This document shows positions 11,988 to 23,944 of a stretch of 64,000 nt of DNA, piece by piece. This stretch comes from Castanea sativa (Eukaryota; Streptophyta; Magnoliopsida; Fagales; Fagaceae). Under the pieces are notes generated by a model. It did not search any database. It was not told where the DNA came from and saw nothing but the letters and a program-made list of their open reading frames with translations. A program made the translations under genes and the position numbers. Location of the stretch: the NCBI RefSeq assembly GCF_040712315.1, contig NC_134020.1, positions 49,833,751-49,897,750 of the forward strand. The letters are read 5' to 3'. Every line of letters begins with the position of its first letter. Position 1 is the first letter of the stretch.

Positions 11988-12116
11988 TTAGGCTGGATCT
12001 AAAAACGCAACTATAGAGCCGTCCTATAGCCGCATTTTATAAAACGCGGCTATAGGTTCATAATTTTAGCCGCATTTGCTAAAAAAAACCCCTATAGCTA
12101 GCTTTTTTTGTAGTGA
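11830..12116 (-). mobile_element. CACTA-type transposon terminus with subterminal repeats
   Basis: The right edge reads GCTTTTTTTGTAGTG; its complement begins CACTACAAAAAAAGC, a CACTA-like end. Inside are several direct and inverted copies of a short AACGCGGCTATAGG-like repeat (near 11863, 11917, 12029, 12043), as in subterminal regions of En/Spm elements. A long T-run and A-run (11945-11987) split it. The other end is not seen. Confidence 0.5.
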
Positions 12117-12930
12117 GAGTTGCACCGTTTTTGTACCTTGGATTTTTAATAAAATCAAAGGTTGAACAAATAACATTAAATGATTATTACTTTCCACCTT
12201 ATTTTCCTAATTGATAATTTTTTTTCTCTATCATCATTTATTACTTTCCATAGTCTTCATTGGGTGTTGTTTAACTGTGTCTCTTTCTTCCTAAAGTTGC
12301 TGGATATATATGAATCTGTGCAAAAAGTAAAGACTAAAAAAGTTCAAAATTTTCTTCTCTCAAAATCCTTGGGTGTCGGTGAGTAAGATTTAAAGATATA
12401 TAATTTGTGATTTGACAAGTACACTAAGTGTGCCAGATCTGGCCCTAAACAATTCACAAAATGAGTAAGAGCCTTATAGTTTCAACACATTATAGCAAAA
12501 ACACACGACAAAACTCAAATCTATTAAAGATAGGGTGGATATGAGATCAAAAAATAAAATAAAGAAGGGAGCAGGACGAGAAGATTGTTTATGTAAAGAA
12601 AGCATTAGATCTTGTGGAGTGCCAGTCAATGAGAGAAGATGGCAGTGTCAAAAGTGTGTTCTATAAGAAATATAATTTTCATTACTAAAAGCTTGCAAAA
12701 AGTTTTTTATTTTTTTATTTTTTAAGGAAGAAGGACATAGTTAAACTACACCTAAGGAGGTCTATGGAAAGTAATAAATGAAGATAGAGAAAATATGTTA
12801 TTAATTAAGTAAATAAGGTGGAAATCTTTAATCATTTAATGCTAATTTTTCAACCGTTGGTTCTATTAGAAATCTACGGTGCAAAAAAAGGTGTAACTCT
12901 GAAGGAGTTATACCAGGTGCAACTCTTAAG
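12117..12930. mobile_element. Long-TIR (foldback or MULE-like) non-autonomous element
   Basis: About 180-190 bp at the left (GAGTTGCACCGTTTTTGTACC...) reappear inverted at about 12720-12930, with long matches such as CATTTATTACTTTCCATAG. At the right, two tandem versions of the terminus are present (GGTGTAACTCTG and GGTGCAACTCTT). The 400-bp centre has no coding capacity. Long TIRs without coding fit Mutator-like or foldback MITEs. A target duplication could not be fixed. Confidence 0.6.
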
Positions 12931-12953
12931 GAATTATATCAAGTGTAACTTGA

Positions 12954-13060
<107 letters not shown>

Positions 13061-13884
13061 CTCCTCGACTGTTTATTATATCATAAGTTTTGGCCATTTT
13101 TATTAAATTTGCTATTCTTTTCTTTTCTTCCCTTTTTTTTGGGGGGGGGGGGGGGGTAGATAAAGGCATATGCATTGAAACTAAACCTAGCATCAAATGA
13201 CCTGTATGCTGTGTCCCGTGTATATATTTTTTCTTAGCCAAACCTATAGCTAGCATGAAAAAAAGATGCCCATTTACCCTGGCCAGGCATCAATAATTCA
13301 AAATATGCTCATTTTTGTTTATGGGATAAACATATATGACTTATAGATTGCTGAAGAGTCAGAGAACTCTATGACAATATGACCACAAAATCCGAAGGTA
13401 AAATGGACCATTAAGGATAATTCAAAATATATATGCTCATTCCAAATACGTTTTTCGTTGGATGTGTGAAGTTGCATATTAATTATCACCAATGAATCGG
13501 ATATGATTTTGTCGATGCCAATAAGGATAATACAAATAATGTATCGGTGAACATAAATCCAACAAACATAAATCATTGAACTTGTACACAACTACACATT
13601 TATCTATAGCACAGAATATCAAATTATAACGTGGTCTAATCTGATGCAGTAGTTTTTTTTTTAAGCAAAAGGTAAGTAATATTTATAGATAAAGTAAATC
13701 AGTTTGAAAAACATCATCCAAATCAGGTGGAAGATCTTCTATCCATACATCAAGATTTGCAAATTGCTTCTAGCAAGGAAATGAGCAAGTTAATTACCTC
13801 CCCTCTTAGTATGCCTTAAACTCCACTTCTGTAGGGAACTTGATAGGTGGCAAATTTCTTCTATTACATGGCCATACATGGTCT

Positions 13885-14060
13885 GTAGTAAATTTAGCAT
13901 TTTCTCCACCTTAAAAAAAACATTAATAGATATACAACCCATTCACCATTAAATGAATAAAAAATGTTAAAGCTAATACAAATTTTACAACCAAAAACTT
14001 ACAAACTGAAGACAGGAATATGATTAGTGTCACTTATACAATATAATAAATAAATGTTTA
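13885..14060. repeat. 176-bp copy of 14701-14877
   Basis: Nearly identical to 14701-14877 (TAGTAAATTTAGCATTTTC...AAATAAATGTTTA). It replaces about 30 bp of LINE sequence that copy 2 still has (near 56285-56315). Looks like a templated patch from the neighbouring transposon. Confidence 0.8.
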
Positions 14061-14168
14061 ATGGCCATCTGTCTGTCTCTTTCAAATTCCACTTGGAAAA
14101 TACAAAGCTCCCTTGCAAATTACACTGCCATAACTTCTACTAAATCCAAAAAATGTGGCAACTGAATT

Positions 14169-15117
14169 CAGGGCCGCCCTAGGCTTAGGCCATTTAGGCG
14201 ATGGCCTAAGGCACCTAATATAGAAAGACCTTTAAATATAAATATAAATATTCTGTATTATATTTTATATTTTACATTTCACTTTATGTTCCACCAATCA
14301 CAACTTGTCATATATTTGTTTAATTTTCATTATATAATAGCCAAAGTTTGAAATGAAAAAAAAAAAAAACACATGACAAGTTACGATTGATGGAATATCA
14401 AGTGGAATACAAAATGTGGTATAGAGGATTAGTATTCCTCAAAATGTGAGGTCTTTTTTTTAAATAAAATAAAATAAAATGTGAGTTAGGTGTACATGTT
14501 TTTCTCATTCTTAAGAGGGTCTAAAATATTAGAGTTATACCAGAAGAAAGAAAAAAAATATTAGAGTTGTACTAGTATATTAAAAGTTTTGTTACATAGG
14601 TCCTATAAATTGACAAGCTAATAATTCAATACTCATTGATTCTCTTGTTGAAGGGAAACCTATTACCACATTGGTTTGTAAGTTTTTTGTACTAAAATTT
14701 GTAGTAAATTTAGCATTTTCTCCACCTTAAAAAAAAGCATTAAAAGATATACAACCCATTCACCATTAAATGAATAAAAAATGTTAAAGCTAATACAAAT
14801 TTTACAACCAAAAACTTACAAACTGAAGATAAGAATATGATCAGTGTCACTTAAACAATATAATAAATAAATGTTTAAATAACCTCTATTTTTTTTATTG
14901 GTTATATGTCAGCTTGTAAAACCTATATACTAGGTACCATTAGCTCATTTAGTCATTTTAATAAGTTAGAATTAATAATAGATTTGAAATAAATAAATAA
15001 ATAAATTTATATATATAATAAAAAAATAAACGACTAAATAATATTTAAGTAATATTTAGATGTAAAGCCGCTTTAAAATTTTTTCCCTAAGCCTCAAACT
15101 ATCTTGGGCGGGTCCTG
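14169..15117. mobile_element. hAT-like non-autonomous element nested in the LINE, copy 1
   Basis: Starts CAGGGCCGCCC and ends GGGCGGGTCCTG, whose complement is CAGGACCCGCCC, an imperfect terminal inverted repeat. It interrupts the LINE RNase H frame. The equivalent in copy 2 is 56439-58176. No coding capacity. Flanks ACTGAATT and ATTAAATT could be a decayed 8-bp duplication. Confidence 0.6.
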
Positions 15118-15757
15118 ATTAAATTTTCTAGCTAAGAGTTGCTATGACAGTCCCACAAGAGTCATGAATCACCACACCAATTCCAGCTAAAATAGATGAG
15201 GACAAATAAAAAGCTCCATCAAAGTTGCCTTGTAAAGGCCTTCATGAGGAGGGTTCCATTTAATTATTTTCTTAGGTTGTTTTTTGTGTACTTCCAGGAA
15301 CTCGTGGAGGAGTTCTTTTGCTTACGATGAGGCCTGTTCACGTAACGCCCATGTGGGTTGCTGTTCATCTAATCACACCTTGGTGCTGTATTTTCTTAGA
15401 TTATTTTTTCCCTATGATAAGGAATAATAAAGTACAATAATCCCTATATATCCTTTCTCACACACTCACAATACTCAAATAATTATGTTTTGAATATCTT
15501 ACAGGGAAAAAAAAAAAATTTAGTTTTGTATATGACAAACTTAAAAAAAAACCAAATATGAAATTAAAATAATTTAAATTTGAAATTGTCATATGGCATT
15601 CCACATAACGAGGAACAATGTTCGAGACTAAGAAGGCAGACCGGTAAATAAGGATTTAGCAATTGATTTTGACTTATCAACGCTTAATGTACATGTACAT
15701 GTTAGTTTTTAGACCCTTGAACAAATAATTTTAACAAATTTTATGCTAAGTTATTAA

Positions 15758-15897
15758 GGACCCGTTTGGTAGAGAAGTTTAAGTAATATTGTTTGTAGTT
15801 TTTTGAAATATGTGTGGGTGAAAAAATATGTGTAAATGCGTGTAATGTTGTTTAAAAATTGAAAATGTGTATTTAAGATGCTCTACCAAACGGGGAA
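15758..15897. mobile_element. Tourist-like MITE (PIF/Harbinger), 140 bp
   Basis: Inverted ends GGACCCGTTTGGTAGAG and CTCTACCAAACGGGGAA, flanked by TAA on both sides. Copy 2 lacks it: the empty site (near 58800) reads CTTAATTAAG, exactly the flanks with one TAA. Relatives at 42698-42835 and 48610-48749. Confidence 0.85.
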
Positions 15898-16043
15898 TAA
15901 TTAAGTCATCTATGCAAGCCTTAAGTTAAACATAAATCAAACATATCAAGTATCATAAATCTAAATAGCACAAGATATGATGACTAGTGGCGGCTCCAAG
16001 AAATTTCTTCAAGGTGGTTATTAAGAAACTTAATAATAATAAT

Positions 16044-16822
16044 TGTAAGGATAAAGGGCCCAGAAATGGATACTAGGCCGTGGGCCGTGTCCGAGGACAA
16101 GTAGGTACTAATGAGGGTATACAAGTCAGTAGTTCGCGGAAGAAGCCTGGTCATAAGTGATTGGAAGTGTAATCCGAGGAGAAACACCTCCTCGACTAAG
16201 TAGAGTAGAGGTCAAAAGCTTGACCTCTCATTAAGAACAAGGCACTAGATGATCATGTTGATAAGGATAAGTATCAAATAGGGATAAGACCAAGGAAATG
16301 TGAGAAATATCTAAGAAGAAAGCTGCTACCATCACATTGAATGCTCTGCAACTAACTTTCTAGCTGCATTAACGTGGAGGTGATACCTGAACAGTAACCA
16401 CCAGCCTTATAGCTATTCACGAAGATTTCAGGAAGGTGCTGATGAGATAAGTATCAAAGCCAGCAAATTTGATCTACACATGGAGGGCAGAGATGAAGTG
16501 AGGAAGAAGAATATAAAGAAGGAAATCCCCATTACAAGATGGGCAGGAGATAATTTGTGGAAAAATCACTGTACACTCAAGAACTATAATTGTGTTCAAG
16601 TTTAAAAAATATATAAGAACTACCATCTTTGGACTTTGCCGAGGAGGATTTTCTTTACACAACTATTTATTCCTACTTTCAAGTATCATTAGGTCTACTG
16701 TAATTATTGTTTGACTCATTGGAGTTCAGTTTCTAGCCTACTCTCTACAAATTTGTTGTTTTGGGTTCTTTGGGCTTTAGTCCTTTTCAATTTTGGGCTT
16801 TGAAGCCAAAACACATCCTTAC

Positions 16823-16823
<1 letters not shown>
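16044..16823. mobile_element. Solo LTR, 780 bp
   Basis: Ends TGTAAGGAT and ATCCTTACA form a perfect 9-bp inverted repeat with TG...CA. ATAAT flanks both sides (16039-16043, 16824-16828). No internal domains, so a solo LTR left by recombination. The right flank merges into an AAT microsatellite (16824-16860), which weakens the duplication as proof. Confidence 0.7.
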
Positions 16824-16861
<38 letters not shown>

Positions 16862-17307
16862 CTTGAATATATCGACTTCACATAAAAAAAAAACATGCAA
16901 ATACATAAAGTTTAAATTTTTTATAAGTTTTCATATTTGAAAATCGTTGTAATGATAACTTCATTATTAATGCTATCAACTACACCCCTTCAATTTACAC
17001 AATTAAGCAATCATTCATCTACCGACATCTGGTCTAAATAAGTAACTATATAAACAAAATGCATCATCCTTTTTTATTTTATGATCTATTCCAACTAATT
17101 TTTGAATTCTTTAAACCAATAAGGATTGTGTTGATGCAACGCTCCGCTATATTTTTTATTAGGAAATCATGACTAAGAGGTTGACGAACTGCTTTGTAAA
17201 TATGCTTTTCTTATTTCGCATGATCATTAAAATGAAGATATGAGACATTTTCTCATATCCTAGAATTAGAAATAGTATTATTCAAGTCAATACAAATTTA
17301 ATTAGAA

Positions 17308-17385
17308 ATTTTTTTTTTGAGAAAGTTTCAACCTATGATGTCTACTTCTGATAATTACTCTTTATCATCAGTATTGTAGTTTTGG
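17308..17385 (-). mobile_element. SINE-like 3' fragment
   Basis: Minus-strand reading gives a TTATCAT...GTAGACATCATAGGTTGAAAC-type end shared with 52380-52527, 46495-46650 and 33633-33775. Only the 3' half is present. Confidence 0.4.
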
Positions 17386-18387
17386 ACTAGTATTGTAGTT
17401 TCCGCTCGCTAGGTAGGACCTATTTTTTGTTGAGCAAAAAGTTATATTCACAGTTTTACTTTATTTTGCAGTTGAATCACATTAAGGTTTTTCAAATACC
17501 CTTTTGAGGTATTTTATGAGTTGCTTCCAGCTTCTTGTTTGGGTTATTTGTAGGTTCTTTGAAATAGTTGTGGCTTTGTTCGAGTTCCACGGTGAATTAA
17601 TGACGATCTTTAGTTCTTGGCAGAATGGGAGTACTCAGTGCCCTTAGATTGGAACCCAATAGCATTGACTCCATTGAGAGTGGATTAAAAAGTCTTTGCA
17701 ACCATTTTTATACTCAGATACCGTAGTTCAAGGTGCAAAGCTAGTAGAGGCTGCTTTATAAGTTTACAGCACAGACGAAATATTTTTAGAAATCCTAGCT
17801 TTATTTGTTTTCATGTAAAACTCTATATTGTAAAACTTTATTTGTTTTTAGTTTACTTTTCTTATAAATATTATGAGTATTGTCAGATCTAAAAACGTGA
17901 TTGCTGAGCTGTCTTTACTCATACAAAGCACTGCTAATATGTGATAAATTTGAAAACTACAGGAGAGATTGGAAGAAATCCTAATGTGGATTGTGAAAAG
18001 TTCCACTTCAGGGTGTTTTGACATTGGCCTTGCCAAAGGGTTTTGACGTTGAATTAAATTTTCTTTATGGATCATTGATGGGTGAAAGTTGTTTTTGTCT
18101 AAGTACTTGGTTTATCCTTAAAAACTGTTACTCCTTTGTTTCATATTGTTGGTCCTATGAATCCTATTTAGAAAATAGCTTAGAGCTCGTCTATAGGCTC
18201 TTCAAATACAAATTTCTGTCTATTTAGGAGAGTAAACAAGCAAATTTGGCCCCAACAGACTGTTTATTTACTTAAATTTTTTTTAAAAGGCTACAGTGAC
18301 TCCACATGAAAAGCCTCTTTTTTATATGATGAATCAATATGTTCATTAGCAAACAAACCAGAATACAAGTCATAGCTCTGTAAACCC

Positions 18388-18867
18388 TCAATTTAATATT
18401 TTTCCCAACGACAATAAACAATCCCAAATACAACACCAAGAAAATTCTCCACACCTATCTAGCCTTGAGGGCTTTTGTTGAGTAACTGGCTTTGAGGGCC
18501 TTTGATGAGTGAGGTGGTGGATGAGTGCAACGGCAAAGGAAATGTGAACTAGAACCGGTGCCAGCAATACCATCAGTAGCCCCCAATCACAATGCGCCAC
18601 GAGGGCAATGTTGTTGCCGTGGACCCAAATTGTTTGCAAAGAATTTGAGTTGACGATTGTTGCTAATACTCCTTGCTCCTCCTTGGCCTTGACAGCAGTT
18701 ATTGAGCCGGCCGGTTGTACCCTTAGGCTCTCGCTCTGGTTCCACCTCGTGTTTGAAAAAGGTGGAGGCAATGATGGCGGAGAGCTCGAGCTTGGAGAAT
18801 GAGACAAATGGCAAAGGGGGGAAAGAGGCTTGCCTAGAACAAGTGTTGCGAAGGTTGGGTCAATCAT
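18388..18867 (-). CDS. Unrecognised ORF, 159 codons
   Basis: A longer than average open frame in a locally GC-richer patch (about 18500-18850). The predicted product has a Ser/Pro-rich stretch near residues 20-40 and a hydrophobic segment near 95-115 (LLMVLLAPVLVHISFAVAL). A second minus frame overlaps at 18587-18814, as happens in a broken exon. No family recognised, no promoter or introns evident. It could be chance or a gene relic. Confidence 0.2.
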   Translation of the reverse strand: MIDPTFATLVLGKPLSPLCHLSHSPSSSSPPSLPPPFSNTRWNQSESLRVQPAGSITAVKAKEEQGVLATIVNSNSLQTIWVHGNNIALVAHCDWGLLMVLLAPVLVHISFAVALIHHLTHQRPSKPVTQQKPSRLDRCGEFSWCCIWDCLLSLGKILN

Positions 18868-19699
18868 GGGTGTATAGTCCTTTAAATAAAATGTATAAGT
18901 TTACAAAATTGCTCTGCTTAATTTAAGTGGACAAAGGGTATTGACATTTTAAATAAAGTTAAGGTTAAGTTACGAAAGTTATCAACATTGTGTTTATTGA
19001 TGATTTTCTCATTTAACACTAAATCTTGACCACCATTTTGATATTATATAGATTTGTAAAATTTTGCATAGAGTATTTTATTTCTGACTAGATATTGTGA
19101 AAATTTTAGGTTCTGGTTTAAGTTTTGATGCCTCCACTATTGTTTAATGTGAGGTCTTGACAATGGGTCAAGTGCAGGTTGTTTAAACATATGGGGTACG
19201 CCTACAAACGTGAGCAGTGGTTGTTGTAATGGCCATTCAACCTCATTTTCTAACTATATAACAATCAAGCTTTAGTTTCAATATCAAAATGCATATAAAA
19301 AACCAGGCTTGACTTTGTATAGCTCAGGGAAAATAAGGATTGTGAACTATCAAGCAGGGATAGTGAACGCAAATTGAAGAAAGTTGACGAGTAACACTGA
19401 AGTGACGATGAATACAGCAAGGCTTTTGAGTATGTCCTAACTTCTAATTGTAAACATGTAATTCTGAAGGATTCTTATTGCTTGGTAATGTTCCACAAGG
19501 CTTAAGAAATTGTACTCCTTTAGGCTTGTAAACAAGCTTGATCTCTTCCTAAGCCATGTGGGCCTTTACTTGAATTGATTACTTGTGCTTCGCTAGGGTC
19601 TGGCTTTTGAAACATAGTTCTTTACCACTATGGAAAGGATATAAGCTCTTGGGCTCATTCATAGGTTAAACTTCAACCAATCAATTTTGAAGTAGTCCG

Positions 19700-19701
<2 letters not shown>

Positions 19702-19736
<35 letters not shown>
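19702..19736. repeat. (CT)n microsatellite
   Basis: About 35 bp of CT. The surrounding 19740-20640 interval holds a CTT run and T-run near 20125-20160 but nothing recognised as a gene. Confidence 0.9.
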
Positions 19737-19738
<2 letters not shown>

Positions 19739-20124
19739 CAAAAAGGCTCTTGATATCATTCTATACTATGAGGAAAAGACAAAAGAGACCCCATTTCAAT
19801 TCTTTATGTCAACTTGGTTTTAGACATGTTCTTGGAGCCCAATCTCAACAATTGGGCTCTATATCTATAGATCCATAATATATATTATTTTGGGTCCAAA
19901 TTTAGATTTCATATAAAGGCTATTAGTTTCTTACTTTCATCATTATTTTTCATCCATTATATCTATTTTATACTTCTCGAATCAACCTTTATCCATCCCC
20001 GGTTTAGTACTCCCTCACTTGTAGCCAAAAATAAATAAACAAATATTCCAAATCTCAGGGAAAGTGAAATTAGATATGAAGCATCACCCTCCTTAGCGTA
20101 CGTAGAAATGTAAAGATGACTCTC

Positions 20125-20155
<31 letters not shown>

Positions 20156-20639
20156 TTTTTTTGAGAGAAAAGATGTCTCTATCTAATTCCACATGTTTTA
20201 TTATTTTAATAGTTTCATTATTTTCACCCTATGTTATGCCTATGGAGGTGACTAAAATAATCCATAATATATGCATTTTTCACATTTGTGATGGCTTTGG
20301 TCTTTTATACGTTTGCAGACAATTCAATCACACTTGACAAATTGACATAGAAGTTAGATTATTTTAATCCTTATAAAATATTTATTGCATGACACATGAT
20401 ACACGACGGCATGACCAGTCAAAACCTTGACCAATCGATCAATTCCTACGTGGAATGAGACTGCCGAAGTTTATTCTTTATTGGTACATTAACATGTAAC
20501 AAAATCTTGTACATGATTATTTTGGTTCTATGATTAGCTGTTCGTTGAAATGTAAGTTATAAGCATAGCCTATTTATAATATTATAAGGTAGCGGTCTAT
20601 TTAATATAGAGATATTTCTCTGATTTAGATAGGTTCAAG

Positions 20640-20960
20640 TGAAATCTTTTTAGGTTGTTTAGAGACTTGAAGTCCTTCAATCTTGCCCTATTGGCTAGAC
20701 AGGGCTGGAGACTTCAAACTAATTCCTATTCCCTATTTTCTCGGGTTTATAAAGCTAAATACTTCCCTAATGGGGACTTCATGGATGCTGTGGTAGGCAA
20801 GAAAGCTTCCTTTGCTTGGCAGAGCATAATGGCAGCCCAAAACGTGGTCAAACGTGGCTTGAGATGGCAGATAAGAGATGGTTGTAGTATACGGGGCTGG
20901 CCCAACAAAATTTGGGGCCTAAGGTGAAAATTTTATTTAAGGCCTTTTTATATATAAACA

Positions 20961-21010
<50 letters not shown>

Positions 21011-23132
21011 CTAATTAAATTAAGACTAATTTGATGTAAATACAAAAATTGATGAATAATAATAATTAAACTAAGGTTAATTTCATACAGAGGATTAAAT
21101 ATTATAGTTGAATCATAAATTTAAACAAAAAGAACTAGAAAAAATATTTTTTTTAAAAAACTTACTTTAACTTGGATATATAACTATGCATAGTTAAGTA
21201 CAGTTGTAATCTAAATTTTAATTTATATATTCTTTTTAAGAGAAAGAGATAGATAAATATTATTTGGTGTGTGGCTTTATAGGATATTAGTTTACAAAAA
21301 TTAAGATCTCAAACTATTAGAGGAGATTAGTCATCATTGATGATCTATCACATTTGCAGCATTTTTTTTGAAACATTTTAGGGTTTCAATTGGTTTTAAT
21401 TTCTATTGGTCTCCTATTTTGGAAGCCTTGTTAGAAAAGAAAAAGAAAAATACTAAAGATACTATAAAATGTTCACAATATAATGTGATAATGACTGTAA
21501 TTAATGAAATTCAACAACTTAATTTATTTGTGTTTGAATTAATTTTTTATGTGATTGGTGACATGTTAGTTAAATTTAAACTTAAACTTATAGTAAAATT
21601 TGTGGTATTTTTAACATCACTTTAAAAAAAAGTACAAATTATTTAAAAAATGTTATATTTTTATAAAATTTTGAGCCTTTACAGATAAAAATTGGGCCTT
21701 TTTTTAGTCGGGAATTTTTTTTTTGGTTGTGTAGGGCCTTAGGCCTAGGCCTAAGTTGCCTAGGCCTTGAGCCGGCACTGGTAGTATACAGGTCTGGCAA
21801 GATCAGTGGCTCACTACCCATAGCACTCATAAGGTGGTTACTCCTGAAAGGCCTGGGACTCAAGTTAAAATGGTTAGGGACCTGTTGAAAGATGGAGGAA
21901 ATGAGCGGGACATAGAGCTAGGGGTCACTTTTTACCCCATGATGTAGAGGCGATCCTAAGTATCCCCATTAGCATCTCGGTTGCAAAAGACAGACTAGTA
22001 TGGGCTAAAGATAAGAAAGGTAGATTTACTGTGAGTAGTGCATACAGGCTGGCACAAGAAATAGAGGCAAAGGGTTGTAATGCTAGTTGCTCTAACCGGA
22101 CGAAAATGCATGGAGTTTGGTGTGGGGTGTGGAGCATGAACTTGCCAAAGAAAATCAAGTTTTTTGCTTGGAAGGCCTGTAATGGTATTTTGGCCACAAA
22201 AGACTCTCTATTTCGTAGAAAGATCATGACCAGCAATATCTGTGAAGCTTGTGGTATGAATGTAGAAACAATCATGCACATGCTCTGTTTTTATTGCCGA
22301 GGAACAAAGGTGTGGAGTTCAAGTAAACTCACTTTGCCTTTCAAGGTGCAAGAGTCATGGAGCTTCGTGGATACATTTAGTAGGCTACGGGTTAGTTGGT
22401 AGGCACAGCAGGGGCTGTTGGAGAAGTGGGCCACGATTTGCTGGGGCATTTGGAAGAGCAGGAATGAGTTTCAGCATGGAGGAAAGAGGCGACCTGGTCT
22501 TGTAATAGCGAGAAGTTCTTTGAAATTATTGGAGGATTTACAATTAGCCAATAAGAAGCTGAGTCGGGTTAGATTAGACAACCAGAACATAGCAGTTTGG
22601 AAGCCACCACTGTTGGGATATTTCGAGGTCAATGTAGATGGTGCACTATTCTCAAAATCAAAACAGTTTGGCATTGGAGTGATTGTACTCAACGGGGAAG
22701 GTAATGTGGTAGCTGCCTTGTGTAGGAAGCTGGACTTACCTCTCAGTGCGTTAGAGACTGAGGCGAAGGCCTTAGAGATTGGTGTTCAATTTGCCGAGGA
22801 GGTGGGGCTTAGGAATGTAGTGTTTGAAGGAGACTCGCAGCTGATAATCAATGCAGTTTAAGGAATTGGGGAGGCAGTGTCATCGGTGCAGAACATCATC
22901 CAGGGAGTGTTGCGGAGAGTCTAGAGCTTCAGGACGTTTGATTTTCTTCATATTAAAAGGCAAGGAAATGTCCCTGCCCACGTGTTAGCTCAGCATGCTC
23001 AAAATGTTGAGAACTTGGTTGTATGGCTGGAAGAGTGTCCCAATCAAGTGGCACATGCGTTTGCAAATGATGTAACTTCTTTACAATGTATTGAATAAAA
23101 GTTTGAGTATTTCCCCTAAAAAAAAAAAAAAA
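20640..23132 (+). mobile_element. L1-type LINE, 5'-truncated, with poly(A)
   Basis: Plus-strand remains of ORF2: the RT C-terminal region (FRDLKSFNLALLARQGWRLQ from 20655), the zinc-ribbon-like region after RT (22031-22402; SMNLPKKIKFFAWKACNGIL, then ICEACG), and an RNase H domain (22418-22861; VNVDGALFSKSKQFGIGVIV, ETEAKALEIG). A stop TAA at 22859 interrupts RNase H, and the frame then continues (HIKRQGNVPAHVLAQHAQ). A poly(A) tail closes it at 23118-23132. A hAT-like element is inserted at 20892. Dead element. Confidence 0.85.
20892..21780. mobile_element. hAT-like non-autonomous element with perfect 8-bp target duplication
   Basis: 889 bp between two GTAGTATA copies (20884-20891, 21781-21788). 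Inner ends CGGGGCTGGCCC and GAGCCGGCACTG form an imperfect inverted repeat. Removing it plus one GTAGTATA rejoins the LINE frame as DGCSIQVWQDQWL, the expected motif. An AT microsatellite lies inside (20967-21006). No transposase. Confidence 0.9.
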
Positions 23133-23944
23133 CTGTAACCTAAGTACCTAACTTGACTAGAGTTTCGTTTAATATTGTACCTTTCACTTCAAGTTAAACC
23201 ATATTTTGCTTTTATTTTTTTGACCGAAGTAATCATCAATTTTTGTCTTTTAGACACAGAAGGTAAAAGAACTAAGAACTGAAAAAACATACATGAGAAT
23301 TAGAATACAGTTTACCAGTGTTTAAAGCATTTTAGAAATTACTTTGATTCTTTTGAGAGGCTTTCCGATCAATCTATTCTTTTATCCTCCACCTTTTCAC
23401 CCTAATAAAAAAAAAAAATCAACAAAATGGTTAAAGACTCAAAACATGTATTATAGTTAAAAAAAAAAATTGAGATTGTGACTTTAAGTCATGATTTTTA
23501 AATTTAATTGTTTTTTTTAAATGTATGTATAATAACTTTTATCAATGATTCTATGTGTAACGGTACAAGTAGAAATCTTTGTATAATAAGCACACCTATC
23601 AAGAAAAACAAATGCTATTCAAATGGTAATAATAGGCTTGAACCTGTGGCCTACAAGTAACTAAACTAATTGATATTTTGATTGGTATAATAATCAAGTG
23701 TGAATAGTATGATTAGTTAGGTAACAGAATCTTATATTATATAATAATAATAAGATTAAGTGGTTAATATAATATGATTTTTTTATGCATAATATGATTA
23801 TTTTCAAACTAAGTAGAATTAACCTTTTAATCAAGTTGTATCCATATTCTCATATAAAAAAAAGTTGTATCCATATTTGATATATTAACTTCATAATTGA
23901 AGTTTGCCCAAGATATTATCCCCCGGCACTAACATTACTAATTT
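23133..23944. other. Intergenic, nothing recognised
   Basis: AT-rich with A-runs near 23408 and 23460. No ORF, domain or paired repeat seen. Confidence 0.6.

Larger units (their letters stand above)
13653..15408 (-). mobile_element. LINE 3' fragment (RNase H domain) in copy 1
   Basis: Minus-strand sequence encodes the RNase H tail of a plant L1-type LINE: a VLARIGVVIQ-like block upstream of the nested element and the C-terminal EDLPPNL...QTG part near 13690-13740. The T-run at 13653-13662 is the poly(A) tail on the other strand. Copy 3 has the flanks but not the LINE, an approximate empty site. It is broken by the element at 14169-15117 and by a copied segment at 13885-14060. Confidence 0.65.
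13065..16010. repeat. Copy 1 of a triplicated segment
   Basis: Matches 55830-58945 (copy 2) along most of its length and 23945-25720 (copy 3) at both ends. Shared marks include GTTGGATGTGTGAAGTTGCA, GTCAGAGAACTC, and ATTATGTTTTGAATATCTTA. It contains a LINE fragment, a nested hAT-like element and a Tourist-like MITE, described separately. No host gene is visible in it. Confidence 0.8.
16861..19700. other. Intergenic AT-rich region, no certain gene
   Basis: Includes the possible continuation of a hAT-like repeat (16861-16920, related to 24140-24190), a partial minus-strand SINE-like copy at about 17308-17385, and one ORF of unknown nature at 18388-18867. Nothing else recognisable. Confidence 0.5.
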
